Assembly (NCBI RefSeq): GCF_003382565.3 | Contig: NZ_CP086253.1 | Coordinates: 3,100,001-3,164,000 of the forward strand | Length of the DNA stretch: 64,000 bases | Reading direction: 5' to 3' | Source: Pectobacterium aquaticum | GTDB taxonomy: Bacteria > Pseudomonadota > Gammaproteobacteria > Enterobacterales > Enterobacteriaceae | Part shown: piece by piece, positions 43,310 through 52,611 of the stretch | Layout: each line of letters begins with the position of its first letter | Position numbering within the stretch: position 1 is the first letter of the stretch | Position numbers and translations under genes: made by a program | Notes under the pieces: generated by a model | What the model saw: only the letters and a program-made list of their open reading frames with translations | Told to the model about the DNA's origin: nothing | Databases searched by the model: none

Positions 43310-44188
43310 TTACAGCAAACCCGCTTGCTTAAGTGCTTGCCCCATCACCGTACGACCGGAATCGGTCAGCGGTGTCATTGGCAGGCGCAGCGTATCGGTC
43401 GCCATGAGTCCCAATTCCTTACAGGCCCACTTCACCGGAATAGGATTGGGTTCAACAAATAATTTCTGATGCAGTGGCATCAGGCGCTGATTTAAACGGC
43501 GCGCTTCGACAAAATTACCCTGCGCCGCCAGCTTGCAAAGTTCCGCCATTTCACGCGCAGCAATGTTCGCCGTTACGGAAATCACACCGTTACCACCGAG
43601 TTGCATAAAGTCCAGACCGCTGGCGTCATCGCCGCTCAGCAAAATGAAGTCTTCACTAACCAGCTCTTGGATCTGGCTCACCCGACTTAAGTTCCCCGTC
43701 GCTTCTTTAATTGCGACAATATTTTTCACTTCGGACAAACGGGCAACAGTTTCCGGCAGCATGTCGCAGCCGGTGCGGGAAGGTACGTTATACAGGATTT
43801 GCGGCAGATCGGTATGCTCGGCAATCGCTTTGAAGTGCTGGTACAGGCCTTCCTGCGTCGGTTTATTGTAGTACGGTGTGACCGTCAGGCAGCCAACAAC
43901 GCCGGTGCCATGAAAGCGTTTAGTCAGTGAAACGCCTTCAGCGGTAGCATTCGCACCGGTTCCAGCGATGACAGGAATACGTCCGTCGCTCAGTTCCAGA
44001 GTCAGCAGCACGACATCGCCATGCTCGTCGTGACTCAGCGTGGCGGATTCCCCCGTCGTGCCGACAGAGACAATCGCCGATGTACCGCTAGCGACATGAT
44101 AATCAATCAGTTTTTTCAAGCTCGCCCGATCGACGGCGCCTTTGGCGTCCATCGGCGTAACTAGCGCAACAATACTTCCCGTAAACAT
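43310..44188 (-). CDS. dapA: 4-hydroxy-tetrahydrodipicolinate synthase
   Basis: 292 residues from ATG 44188 (MFTGSIVALVTPMDAKGAVD), the E. coli length. Condenses pyruvate with aspartate semialdehyde, the first committed step to lysine and diaminopimelate. Schiff-base Lys in IVAIKEATG (about 161), Tyr in LYNVPSRTG (about 133) and the GTTGESATL motif (about 43-51) are present. An upstream ATG at 44206 adds six residues. Confidence 0.96.
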   Translation of the reverse strand: MFTGSIVALVTPMDAKGAVDRASLKKLIDYHVASGTSAIVSVGTTGESATLSHDEHGDVVLLTLELSDGRIPVIAGTGANATAEGVSLTKRFHGTGVVGCLTVTPYYNKPTQEGLYQHFKAIAEHTDLPQILYNVPSRTGCDMLPETVARLSEVKNIVAIKEATGNLSRVSQIQELVSEDFILLSGDDASGLDFMQLGGNGVISVTANIAAREMAELCKLAAQGNFVEARRLNQRLMPLHQKLFVEPNPIPVKWACKELGLMATDTLRLPMTPLTDSGRTVMGQALKQAGLL

Positions 44189-44365
44189 TGGCCATCCCCT
44201 CCACAAACAAGTGCTTCATGGTACTTTTGACTTCTATGCAAAAGCAAGCGGACAAGGGCGTTGTAGGTGCCTGACGCAGGTTTTTTTATGACGCAGTAAA
44301 CGAAATTAAAAATGCTTCTGACGTTTTGGGGAAATCGGCTAGCAAGGATAGCCAACATAGCTCCC

Positions 44366-44505
44366 GTTTTTTACGGTGGGCTATCCCTGCCCGCCACCCT
44401 TCGGGCCGCCGCAAGCGGCGTTAAAAATTGCTCCAGTTTTTTACGGTGGGCTATCCCTGCCCACCGCCCTTTGGGCCGCCGCAAGCGGCGTTAAAAATTG
44501 CTCCA
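44366..44505 (+). repeat. Dispersed palindromic repeat, family A (two tandem 70-bp units)
   Basis: Units at 44366-44435 and 44436-44505 differ at only a few bases. Each reads TTTTTTACGGTGGGCTATCC, then CTGCCC...GGGCCGCCGCAAGCGGC, then GTTAAAAATTGCTCCA. CGCCGC-AA-GCGGCG forms a stem. The units lie between the divergent genes dapA and gcvR; nothing else was identified in 44189-44555 besides the gcvR ribosome site (CAGGAAG). Confidence 0.85.
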
Positions 44506-44555
44506 GGCAATTTTTTATGTTTACCATGTGATTAATGGGAAAAAAGACAGGAAGC

Positions 44556-45110
44556 ATGATGTTGCCAAGCTCACAAGAACACTATCTGGTTATTACCGCG
44601 CTGGGAGTCGATCGCCCCGGTATTGTCAATGCGATTACGCGCCACGTCAGTAGCTGTGGCTGCAACATCGAAGATAGCCGTCTTGCTATGCTGGGCAAAG
44701 AGTTCACCTTCATTATGCTGCTGTCCGGTAGCTGGAACGCGATAACGCTGATTGAATCAACTCTGCCGCTGAAAGGCGCGGAGATGGATTTGCTAATCGT
44801 GATGAAGCGGACGGAGTCACAGGCTAGCCAACCAACCCCTTCTACCGTCTGGGTGAAGGTTGACGTTGCCGACTCCCCTCACATCATCGAGCGTTTTACC
44901 GATTTGTTCGATTCTCACCAGCTAAACATTGCTGAGCTGGTTTCAAAAACCCAGCCTGCCGAGGGTGACAAGCCGCCGCAGCTGTATATTCAGATTGCCG
45001 CACACAGTTCTGCCACGCTGGATAGCTCAATTATTGAGCCAGCCTTTCATCAGCTATGTACAGAATTGCACGCACAAGGCAGTATTAGCGTCGTTAACTA
45101 TGCCCAGTAG
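44556..45110 (+). CDS. gcvR: Glycine cleavage system transcriptional repressor GcvR
   Basis: 184 residues from ATG 44556, with AGGAAG upstream (ATG 44559 also possible). Two ACT domains: ITALGVDRPGIVNAITRHVS (about 12-31) and VDVADSPHIIERFTDLFDSH (about 105-124). GcvR binds GcvA and blocks activation of gcvTHP when glycine is low. It precedes bcp by 78 bp, as in E. coli. Confidence 0.95.
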   Translation: MMLPSSQEHYLVITALGVDRPGIVNAITRHVSSCGCNIEDSRLAMLGKEFTFIMLLSGSWNAITLIESTLPLKGAEMDLLIVMKRTESQASQPTPSTVWVKVDVADSPHIIERFTDLFDSHQLNIAELVSKTQPAEGDKPPQLYIQIAAHSSATLDSSIIEPAFHQLCTELHAQGSISVVNYAQ

Positions 45111-45188
45111 CATTTGTGCCCAAGAGTATTGGGCCGCAAGATTATGGGTATATCCACAGCATGAAGAGAAACAAGACGGAGAGTCGTG

Positions 45189-45656
45189 ATGAACACACTG
45201 AAAGCCGGTGATATTGCACCGAAATTTAGCTTGCCCGACCAAGATGGCGAACAAGTAAATTTAACCGACTTCCAGGGACAGAAAGTGTTGGTGTATTTCT
45301 ACCCTAAAGCGATGACGCCAGGATGCACCGTTCAGGCCTGCGGCCTGCGTGATAATATGGACGATTTGAAAAAACATGGCGTTGAAGTTCTCGGTATTAG
45401 CACGGACAAATCAGAAAAGCTGTCCCGCTTTGTCGAGAAAGAAGTCTTAAATTTCACGCTGCTTTCTGATGAGGATCATCAGGTTTCAGAAGGGTTTGGC
45501 GTTTGGGGAGAAAAAACCTTCATGGGGAAAACCTATGACGGTATTCATCGCATCAGCTTCCTGATCGATGAAAATGGCAAGGTGGAAAAGGTGTTTGACG
45601 ACTTCAAAACCAGCAACCACCACGACATCGTTCTCGATTATCTGAAAAGCGTCTGA
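45189..45656 (+). CDS. bcp: Thioredoxin-dependent thiol peroxidase (BCP peroxiredoxin)
   Basis: 155 residues from ATG 45189 (a GTG lies immediately before, at 45186). Atypical 2-Cys peroxiredoxin with peroxidatic Cys46 and resolving Cys51 (TPGCTVQAC), reducing H2O2 and organic hydroperoxides. The GKTYDGIHRISFLID segment is conserved. Terminated by a strong hairpin before the AAA ATPase gene. Confidence 0.96.
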   Translation: MNTLKAGDIAPKFSLPDQDGEQVNLTDFQGQKVLVYFYPKAMTPGCTVQACGLRDNMDDLKKHGVEVLGISTDKSEKLSRFVEKEVLNFTLLSDEDHQVSEGFGVWGEKTFMGKTYDGIHRISFLIDENGKVEKVFDDFKTSNHHDIVLDYLKSV

Positions 45657-45677
45657 TTCACCGCTTTCAGATTTTCC

Positions 45678-45706
45678 ACCGGCACCGTCATACGTGCCGG
45701 TTTTTC
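45678..45706 (+). terminator. Terminator after bcp
   Basis: ACCGGCAC and GTGCCGGT form an 8-bp stem with T5 following, 22 nt past the bcp stop. It isolates bcp from the inserted ATPase module. Confidence 0.85.
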
Positions 45707-45844
45707 CTGTTATTCTCCCTCTTCATCACGTTTTTCCATTTGGTCGTTTTCATTCCACCCTCATCTCTGCAATTTTGCTCACCGTAAGCCATATTATTGA
45801 TGCACAATAGCCATGCTCATATCGCTAAGAGGTGAACCGCGCAG

Positions 45845-46945
45845 ATGATAAAAAAAGCAGCTCGCAATACACAAATCAGCCGTATTGTGATTCAAGGATA
45901 TAAATCTATCGCCGCCTGTGATGTGGAAATGCGCACGTTGAACATTCTGATCGGGGCTAATGGTGCCGGAAAGTCCAACTTCATGGGATTTTTTCGTCTG
46001 GTAACGAACCTACTTGCTCAGCGCTTACAACTTTTTGTTGGCAAAAGTGGTGGGCCTGATGCGCTACTTCACTTTGGGCGTAAAAATAGCCCTTATTTGG
46101 AAGGAAATGTCTTCTTTACAGACACAAACTACCATTTCTCTTTGGTGCCGACGAACGATAACCGGATGATGTTTCAATCTGAAGATATATTCCAACAACA
46201 TGGGCCCGTGATGACCAGTGGTCATTTTGAATCACAGCATAAGACATACCGTTCTTACAATGGCTCAAACAAACTTGATGATATACTTCCTCTGTTAGAA
46301 ACAGTGGAGGTTTATCATTTAAATGACACGAGTGAAAGCGCCAGGGTTAAACAAATCCACCGTATTAACGATAATGACTATTTACGAGAAGACGGTGCCA
46401 ATTTAGCCGCATTTCTATTTCGTTTGCAAAAGAATCACACGGCACATTATCAGCGTATTGTGAAAACGATTCAGATGGTCGCTCCTTTCTTTGGCGATTT
46501 TTATCTCCGTCCTACGCCGGATAACTCCGACAGTATTCAACTCGAATGGATCGAAAAAGATCAGGATATTCCCTTTAAAGCTCATGAACTGTCCGATGGC
46601 ACACTGCGTTTCATTCTGCTGGCGACAGTACTGCTCCAACCTGAAACCTACATGCCCAGCGCTATCATCATCGATGAACCTGAATTAGGCCTGCACCCTT
46701 ATGCCATCAACGTGCTCGCGGCACTCATCAGAAGCGCAAGCGAACAGCACCAACTTATTGTTTCAACACAATCTGTTGAGTTGGTTAATGAATTCGAAGC
46801 CGAAGATCTGATCGTCGTGGATAAACATCTTGGCGCCTCCACGTTTAAACGTTTGGATCAAGATTCACTGCAAGAGTGGCTGGAAGATTACAGTTTAGGA
46901 GAGCTGTGGAAGAAAAACATACTTGGCGGGAGGCCACAACGATAA
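45845..46945 (+). CDS. AAA (OLD/RecF-like) ATPase, putative defence component
   Basis: 366 residues. A SMC/RecF/OLD-type ATPase: Walker A IGANGAGKSN at residues 37-45, ABC-like signature HELSDGTLRF near 248, Walker B AIIIDEPELGLHP near 275 and the H-loop-like VSTQSVELV. There is no C-terminal TOPRIM domain; the adjacent gene supplies a TOPRIM-like DUF4276 protein, so the pair looks like an OLD nuclease split in two. ATG is preceded by AAGAGGTGAA. The genes are three bases apart. Codon use is more AT-rich than neighbours, and E. coli has no counterpart at this location. Confidence 0.88.
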   Translation: MIKKAARNTQISRIVIQGYKSIAACDVEMRTLNILIGANGAGKSNFMGFFRLVTNLLAQRLQLFVGKSGGPDALLHFGRKNSPYLEGNVFFTDTNYHFSLVPTNDNRMMFQSEDIFQQHGPVMTSGHFESQHKTYRSYNGSNKLDDILPLLETVEVYHLNDTSESARVKQIHRINDNDYLREDGANLAAFLFRLQKNHTAHYQRIVKTIQMVAPFFGDFYLRPTPDNSDSIQLEWIEKDQDIPFKAHELSDGTLRFILLATVLLQPETYMPSAIIIDEPELGLHPYAINVLAALIRSASEQHQLIVSTQSVELVNEFEAEDLIVVDKHLGASTFKRLDQDSLQEWLEDYSLGELWKKNILGGRPQR

Positions 46946-46947
46946 TC

Positions 46948-47610
46948 ATGACGAGGATTAATGTTTTTGTTGAAGGACAAACGGAAGAAACATTTGTTCG
47001 CGATACGTTGGCCCCTTACTTTGTGCGGCAAGGTATTTACCTTAATGCGATTCTGGCACAAACCAGCCGAGGGCATAAAGGTGGAATTGTCAGCTATGGA
47101 AAAGTGAAACATCAAATAACCAGGCTGTGCCAGCAAGATAAGAAAGCCTGGGTAACCACGCTGATTGATTATTATGGCCTCCCGACTGATTTCCCAATGG
47201 TTGGGCAAGGCAAATCTGTTAATGAAGATATATATTCGTGGATCGAAGATTTGGAAAACACCTTTGATGCCGATATTGCTCAGCCTAATTTTATCGCCAA
47301 TTTTTTATTACATGAATTTGAAGCGTTGCTATTTTGCGACCCAGAAAAATTCGCAGACTGGCTTGAAGAAAAAAAGCCGATAATTGAACTTAACAATATT
47401 AAGCTTGCGTTCGATTCTCCTGAATCCATTAATAATAGCCCACAGACCGCCCCCTCAAAACGTATTCTTTCTGCCATACCAGAATATCAAAAAACGTTAC
47501 ATGGGCCACTGATTGCCGCAGATATTGGGTTGGATACGATTCGTCAGCAATGTCCTCATTTTGAAGACTGGCTACAGCGTCTGGAAGCATTGAAACCGCC
47601 TCAGTCCTGA
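46948..47610 (+). CDS. DUF4276 (TOPRIM-like) protein, partner of the AAA ATPase
   Basis: 220 residues from ATG 46948, two bases after the ATPase stop. The N-terminus INVFVEGQTEETFVRDTLAP carries the acidic EGxTEE motif, and TTLIDYYGLPTDFP (about 70-83) the Asp of a TOPRIM-like fold. FLLHEFEALLFCDPEKF (about 115-131) is the third conserved DUF4276 block. By analogy with OLD, GajA and AriB, it may be a metal-dependent nuclease controlled by the ATPase; this is inference. Longer in-frame starts lie inside the ATPase gene. Confidence 0.87.
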   Translation: MTRINVFVEGQTEETFVRDTLAPYFVRQGIYLNAILAQTSRGHKGGIVSYGKVKHQITRLCQQDKKAWVTTLIDYYGLPTDFPMVGQGKSVNEDIYSWIEDLENTFDADIAQPNFIANFLLHEFEALLFCDPEKFADWLEEKKPIIELNNIKLAFDSPESINNSPQTAPSKRILSAIPEYQKTLHGPLIAADIGLDTIRQQCPHFEDWLQRLEALKPPQS

Positions 47611-47761
47611 TAAAGTTATCTCTGTGAGATGAGATTTCTTCCATGCGGACTTCCACTTTCACCACGTTTTTCCCGCTCGGGCATTTCTTTGTCTGCCATC
47701 GCTGGCTAAGATAGTCAGCAGAATGTTTTCATGTTAGCTGTTGATAAGGTTATCTTCCGTT

Positions 47762-49225
47762 ATGTCTATTCGGTTAAGAAAAACGGTCATGTCCGTCCTG
47801 TTTGGGACATTACTGGCTGGCAACCTGTTTCCTGCTCAGGCCGACACGCAGGATCGGCTGCCGGATATCGGCACCACCGCAGGCGGTACGCTCAGTATCA
47901 ATCAGGAACTGGCGATGGGCGATTTTTACGTCCGCCAGTTGCGCGCAGGTGCGCCGCTTATCAACGATCCGCTGCTGTCCAATTATATTAACCAGCTCGG
48001 CAACAGATTAGTTAAACAGGCCGATTCGGTGCGTACGCCGTTCCATTTTTACCTGATCCGCAATGATGACATCAACGCCTTCGCCTTCTTCGGCGGCAAC
48101 GTGGTGCTGCATTCTGCGCTGTTCCGCTATGCCGATAGCGAAAGCGAGCTGGCCTCGGTGCTGGCGCATGAAATCTCCCACGTTACCCAGCGTCATCTGG
48201 CACGTAGCATGGAATCACAGCAGCGTAGCGCCCCGCTTACCTGGGTCGGCGCGCTCGGTTCTATTCTGCTGGCGATGGCCAACCCACAGTTGGGGATGGC
48301 GGCGCTCAGCGGCACGCTGGCGGGTGCGCAGCAGGGCATGATTACGTTCACGCAGTCGAATGAACAAGAAGCGGATCGCATCGGTATTCAGGTGTTGCAG
48401 CGCGCGGGCTTTGATCCACAGGCCATGCCGAATTTCCTGCAAAAGCTGGCGGATCAATCTCGCTATGCCTCCAGACCGCCGGAAATGTTGTTGACTCACC
48501 CCTTGCCGGAAAGCCGCCTGTCCGATGCCCGCAACCGCGCCAACCAGATGCGCTCAACGCCAGTGCAATCTTCTCAGGATTTCCTGTTCGCCAAAATACG
48601 CACCTTTGGCATGTATGGATCACCGGAACGACCGCTGAGCAACGATCTGCTGGAGCAATGGGAAAAAGGCAACGTGCGGGAGCAGCTAGCTGCGAAGTAT
48701 GGCCGCGCGATACAGCTTTATCAGGCGAAGAAGTACGATGAAGCACGTAATGTGCTGCAACCGCTGCTAAGCAGCGCGCCTGAAAATCCGTGGTTTCTGG
48801 ATATGATGACGGACATCGATCTGGGACAAAGCCGCGCGACACAGGCTGTCGCCCGTTTACAAAACGTGCCTGGAATGCAAGCGAACCCGGTACTTCAGCT
48901 TAATCTGGCGAATGCTTATGTAGAAGGGAAACAACCTGCTGCCGCCAGCAAAATACTGTATCGCTACACCTACGCACACCCTGACGATTCGAACGGCTGG
49001 GATCTGCTGGCACAAGCCGCAGCAGCACAAGGACAGCGGGCAGAAGAACTGGCCGCACGAGCGGAGAGTCTGGCCCTCAGCGGTCAGCTCGATCAATCTA
49101 TTCGATTACTGAGCAACGCGAGTTCACTAGTCAAATTGGGGAGTCTGGAACAGGCGCGTTACGACGCCCGCATCGACCAGCTCCGCCAGTTACAGCAGCG
49201 CTTTCGCCAGTACCAAAAATCCTGA
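47762..49225 (+). CDS. bepA: Beta-barrel assembly-enhancing protease BepA
   Basis: 487 residues from ATG 47762, exactly the E. coli length. Periplasmic M48 metalloprotease and chaperone that promotes LptD maturation and degrades misfolded BAM substrates. The signal peptide ends PAQA-DT near residue 28. Zinc motif HEISH is at 136-140 with the third ligand in EADRIG, and a TPR nest follows from about 310. An ATG at 47741 would add seven residues. In E. coli perM is divergent from bepA here; it is absent from this window. Confidence 0.95.
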   Translation: MSIRLRKTVMSVLFGTLLAGNLFPAQADTQDRLPDIGTTAGGTLSINQELAMGDFYVRQLRAGAPLINDPLLSNYINQLGNRLVKQADSVRTPFHFYLIRNDDINAFAFFGGNVVLHSALFRYADSESELASVLAHEISHVTQRHLARSMESQQRSAPLTWVGALGSILLAMANPQLGMAALSGTLAGAQQGMITFTQSNEQEADRIGIQVLQRAGFDPQAMPNFLQKLADQSRYASRPPEMLLTHPLPESRLSDARNRANQMRSTPVQSSQDFLFAKIRTFGMYGSPERPLSNDLLEQWEKGNVREQLAAKYGRAIQLYQAKKYDEARNVLQPLLSSAPENPWFLDMMTDIDLGQSRATQAVARLQNVPGMQANPVLQLNLANAYVEGKQPAAASKILYRYTYAHPDDSNGWDLLAQAAAAQGQRAEELAARAESLALSGQLDQSIRLLSNASSLVKLGSLEQARYDARIDQLRQLQQRFRQYQKS

Positions 49226-49239
49226 TAAGGAGCATGACG

Positions 49240-49611
49240 ATGACACCGTCTCCAACCAAAACATCCGTGACGATTTACCACAACCCGCGCTGCTCTAAGA
49301 GCCGTGAAACGCTGGCGCTGTTGCAAGAACACAATATTACGCCTGACGTCGTGCTCTATCTCGACACGCCGCCCGATGCCGCGACGCTGGCACAGTTGAT
49401 CAAGCAGTTGGGCTTTACTAGCGCACGTGAATTGATGAGAACCAAAGAAGAAATTTATCAGCAGTTAGGGCTGTCCGACACAGCACTAACGGAAGCGCAG
49501 CTGATTCAGGCGATGACCGATAATCCGAAGCTCATCGAGCGCCCCATCGTCGTGGCGCAAGGTCAGGCTCGAATCGGCCGTCCGCCAGAGCAGGTGCTGG
49601 AAATACTGTAG
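49240..49611 (+). CDS. yfgD: ArsC-family reductase YfgD
   Basis: 123 residues from ATG 49240, seven bases after AAGGAG; ATG 49234 is too close to it. Arsenate-reductase family with the active-site loop NPRCSKSRETLALL (Cys near 16) and the RPIVVA motif. The three Arg residues typical of glutaredoxin-dependent ArsC are partly conserved. Operon partner of bepA. No arsR or arsB nearby, so arsenic resistance is not implied. Confidence 0.93.
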   Translation: MTPSPTKTSVTIYHNPRCSKSRETLALLQEHNITPDVVLYLDTPPDAATLAQLIKQLGFTSARELMRTKEEIYQQLGLSDTALTEAQLIQAMTDNPKLIERPIVVAQGQARIGRPPEQVLEIL

Positions 49612-49654
49612 CCGGAAGCAATCCTCAACGACGATTGTTAATAACGATCGTCAA

Positions 49655-50356
49655 TTACAGTCCGAGGATCTCTTTCACAAAAGGAATGGTCAGCTTGCGC
49701 TGGGCGGTGATGGAAGCGTGGTCAAGCTGATCGAGCGTCATAAATAACGTGCGCATTTCGCGATCCAGGCGCTTAAGCAGAAAACGGCTGACGTCTTCCG
49801 GCAATTCGAACCCGCGCAGTCTGGCACGCAGCTGTAGCGCTTCCCCTTTTTCGTCATCCGACAACGGTTGCAACTTGTAGATTTGTCCCCAATCAAGGCG
49901 AGAAGCCAGATCGGGCAGGCGTAAATTCAGCTGACGCGGCGGACGATCGCCGGTAATCAACAGCCGTGCACGCCCTGTTTCCTGAATGCGGTTATACAGA
50001 TTAAACACCGCCATTTCCCACTCTTCATCGCCCGCGATAGATTCGATGTTATCGATGCACACCAGCGCCAATTGCTCCATCCCTTCCAGCACATCGGGTA
50101 CAAAGTAGGCGCGTTTATCCAGCGGCACATAGCCCACCGCACGTTCCTGACGCGACAGCTCGGCGCAGGCAGCATGCAGCAGATGGCTGCGCCCGCCCCC
50201 TTCGCGTGACCAGAAATAGATGTAGCTACCATGCTCCTGATACAAAGCATTATTGACGGCGGCAAGAAGAGACGCGTTTTCACCCGGATAGAAACTGGCA
50301 AATGTTTCGTCATCGGGTAAGTAGAGTGGCAATGAAAGCTGTGCCGGCGTGTTCAG
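49655..50356 (-). CDS. hda: DnaA inactivator Hda
   Basis: 233 residues when started at CTG 50356 (LNTPAQLSLPLYLPDDETFA), the E. coli length and N-terminus. E. coli hda is known to use a CTG start. GAGGTGA lies just upstream on the minus strand, and the only upstream in-frame option is TTG 50371. The clamp-binding motif QLSLPL near the N-terminus recruits DnaN. The AAA module has Walker A-like EGGGRSHLLH, Walker B VCIDNIES and the Arg finger region. Hda with the loaded clamp drives ATP hydrolysis by DnaA. Confidence 0.95.
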   Translation of the reverse strand: MNTPAQLSLPLYLPDDETFASFYPGENASLLAAVNNALYQEHGSYIYFWSREGGGRSHLLHAACAELSRQERAVGYVPLDKRAYFVPDVLEGMEQLALVCIDNIESIAGDEEWEMAVFNLYNRIQETGRARLLITGDRPPRQLNLRLPDLASRLDWGQIYKLQPLSDDEKGEALQLRARLRGFELPEDVSRFLLKRLDREMRTLFMTLDQLDHASITAQRKLTIPFVKEILGL

Positions 50357-50460
50357 AATCACCTCAAGCAAAACGGGCAGGAAACGGATCTAGTTTATCA
50401 CAGAAACCGAGCCCTGTTGAGGACGCAATACGCACGGCCTCAACAGGGGGAATGATGCGG

Positions 50461-51750
50461 CTATGAACGCGCGTCGTTCTCTTCCGGCGCATCGAGGATC
50501 TCTTCCTCTTTGCGGAACAGGCTGATGACCTTAAACACCAGACTCATGCCGATACCGACAACCGTCGCCAGCGCCATGCCTTTCAGTTCGGTCGAGCCCA
50601 GATGCACTTTCGCGCCACTGACGCCGATGATCAGAATCACGGAGGTCAGGATCAGGTTTTGTGCTTTGTTGTAATCCACTTTGGATTCAATCAGCACACG
50701 AATACCGGACGCACCAATTACGCCGTACAGCAGCAGCGACACGCCGCCCATGACCGGAACCGGTACAGCCTGAATCGCCGCTGCCAGTTTGCCCACGCAA
50801 GAGAGCAGGATCGCGAGGATCGCCGCACCGCCGATCACCCAGGTGCTGTACACTTTGGTAATCGCCAGCACGCCGATATTTTCGCCGTAGGTCGTGTTCG
50901 GCGTGGAGCCAAAGAAGCCGGACAGCACGGTAGAAATCCCATTGGCGAACATGGAGCGGTGCAGCCCCGGTTCACGCATCAGGTCTTTCTTCACGATATT
51001 CGCCGTTACCACCAGATGGCCGACGTGTTCCGCAATCACCACCAGCGCCGCGGGCAGAATCGCCAGAATGGCAAACCACTCAAAGCGTGGCGTATAGAAT
51101 GTTGGCATCGCGAACCAGTGCGCTTCACGAATCGGGGTTAAATCGACCACGCCCAGCGCGAACGACAGCGCATAGCCAGCGAGCACCCCGATCAGAATCG
51201 GGATAATCGCCAGGAAGCCGCGAAACAGCACCGAACCCAGAATGGTGATCGCCAGCGTCGCCAGTGAAATCGTCACCGCGGTGGAATCAACAGACGTGCC
51301 ATCGGCAGGCAGCAACCCAGCCATTCCTGCCGCGACACCCGCCAGTTCAAGACCGATAACGGCGACAATCGCCCCCATCGCCGCAGGCGGGAACAGCACA
51401 TTCAGCCAGCCGGTGCCCGCTTTCTTAACAATCAGCGCCACCAGACAGAACAACACGCCGCACATAATAAAACCACCCAGTGCGACTTCATACCCCAGCG
51501 GTAACAGCAGTAAAACTGGGGAAATAAACGCGAAGCTCGATCCTAAATACGCTGGGATTTTGCCCTTACATATGAATAAATAAAGCAGCGTCCCCACACC
51601 GTTGAATAACAGTACGGTGGCTGGATTGATCTTGAACAGAATGGGTACCAGAACGGTAGCGCCAAACATCGCAAACAGATGCTGGAAACTCAACGGGATG
51701 GTTTGTAACAAGGGTGGTCGTTCACTTACCCCGATGGCGCGACGAGTCAT
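50461..51750 (-). CDS. uraA: Uracil:proton symporter UraA
   Basis: 429 residues from ATG 51750 (MTRRAIGVSERPPLLQTIPL), the E. coli length; TTG 51756 is the alternative. NAT/NCS2-family transporter with 14 TM helices. The uracil-binding Glu residues are in VVIAEHVGHL and NTTYGENIGV, and the gate helix motif GSTPNTTY is present. Located downstream of upp, the enzyme that uses its substrate, but separated by a strong terminator. Confidence 0.96.
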   Translation of the reverse strand: MTRRAIGVSERPPLLQTIPLSFQHLFAMFGATVLVPILFKINPATVLLFNGVGTLLYLFICKGKIPAYLGSSFAFISPVLLLLPLGYEVALGGFIMCGVLFCLVALIVKKAGTGWLNVLFPPAAMGAIVAVIGLELAGVAAGMAGLLPADGTSVDSTAVTISLATLAITILGSVLFRGFLAIIPILIGVLAGYALSFALGVVDLTPIREAHWFAMPTFYTPRFEWFAILAILPAALVVIAEHVGHLVVTANIVKKDLMREPGLHRSMFANGISTVLSGFFGSTPNTTYGENIGVLAITKVYSTWVIGGAAILAILLSCVGKLAAAIQAVPVPVMGGVSLLLYGVIGASGIRVLIESKVDYNKAQNLILTSVILIIGVSGAKVHLGSTELKGMALATVVGIGMSLVFKVISLFRKEEEILDAPEENDARS

Positions 51751-51921
51751 CTTCAATATCCTCTGTAGTGTTGTTATTTATGTGTCTTCTTATGGCAGCC
51801 AGACTTATCCCGCCCCACCGCGGTGATGAAGCAAGAAAAGGTTGACTGCTGATGTAATAAAGCACCGCATGTGACGAAACACAGGCTCTGGCGCACCATA
51901 GGAAATACTTAGGTTTACGCC

Positions 51922-51949
51922 AAAAAAAAGCCGACTATCAAGTCGGCTT
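51922..51949 (-). terminator. Terminator between upp and uraA
   Basis: On the minus strand AAGCCGACT-TGAT-AGTCGGCTT followed by T6-T8, just after the upp stop. It should limit read-through into uraA. Confidence 0.88.
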
Positions 51950-51954
51950 ACCTG

Positions 51955-52581
51955 TTATTTCGTACCAAATATTTTATCGCCCGCATCACCGAGGCCCGGC
52001 ATGATGTAACCCTGCTCGTTGAGGCCTTTATCGATGGATGCCGTGTAAAGCTCGACATCGGGGTGGGCTTTTTCCAGTGCGGCAATCCCTTCTGGCGCCG
52101 CGACCAATACCAGTACCTTAATACTGTGACAACCCGCTTTTTTCAGCAGGTCGATCGTCGCGATCATTGAGCCACCGGTTGCCAGCATGGGGTCAACCAC
52201 CAGCGCCATGCGCTCTTCGATATTAGAAACCAGCTTCTGGAAATAAGGAACAGGCTCTAGCGTCTCTTCATCACGGTAGATGCCGACAACGCTGATACGC
52301 GCGCTAGGCACATTTTCCAGCACGCCGTCCATCATCCCCAATCCTGCACGCAGAATCGGTACGACGGTAATTTTCTTGCCTTTGATCTGATCGACTTCAA
52401 CCGGACCGCACCAGCCATCAATGGTGACTTTTTCGGTTGCCAGATCAGCCGTCGCTTCGTAAGTCAGCAAACTTCCCACTTCGGAAGCCAGCTCACGAAA
52501 ACGCTTCGTGCTAATATCGTTCTCACGCATCAAACCTAGTTTGTGTTTGACGAGTGGGTGTTTCACCTCGACGATCTTCAT
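51955..52581 (-). CDS. upp: Uracil phosphoribosyltransferase
   Basis: 208 residues from ATG 52581 (MKIVEVKHPLVKHKLGLMRE), the E. coli length; a second ATG is directly in front (52584). Converts uracil and PRPP to UMP. The PRPP-binding loop VDPMLATGGSM (about 129-139) and the uracil-binding GYIMPGLGDAGD (about 190-201) are present. The 5' leader contains a family A repeat and a hairpin ending in T5. Confidence 0.97.
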   Translation of the reverse strand: MKIVEVKHPLVKHKLGLMRENDISTKRFRELASEVGSLLTYEATADLATEKVTIDGWCGPVEVDQIKGKKITVVPILRAGLGMMDGVLENVPSARISVVGIYRDEETLEPVPYFQKLVSNIEERMALVVDPMLATGGSMIATIDLLKKAGCHSIKVLVLVAAPEGIAALEKAHPDVELYTASIDKGLNEQGYIMPGLGDAGDKIFGTK

Positions 52582-52611
52582 CATTATCTCCCCATCGGCT
52601 AGTAGACGGAC

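Noticed and set aside
44366..44505. CRISPR-like array
   Set aside because: The two 70-bp units are directly tandem with no spacers and no cas genes; they belong to the dispersed palindromic family.
49240..49611. Arsenic resistance determinant
   Set aside because: YfgD and YffB belong to the ArsC superfamily, but there is no arsR, arsB or arsA, and both are core genes in E. coli.
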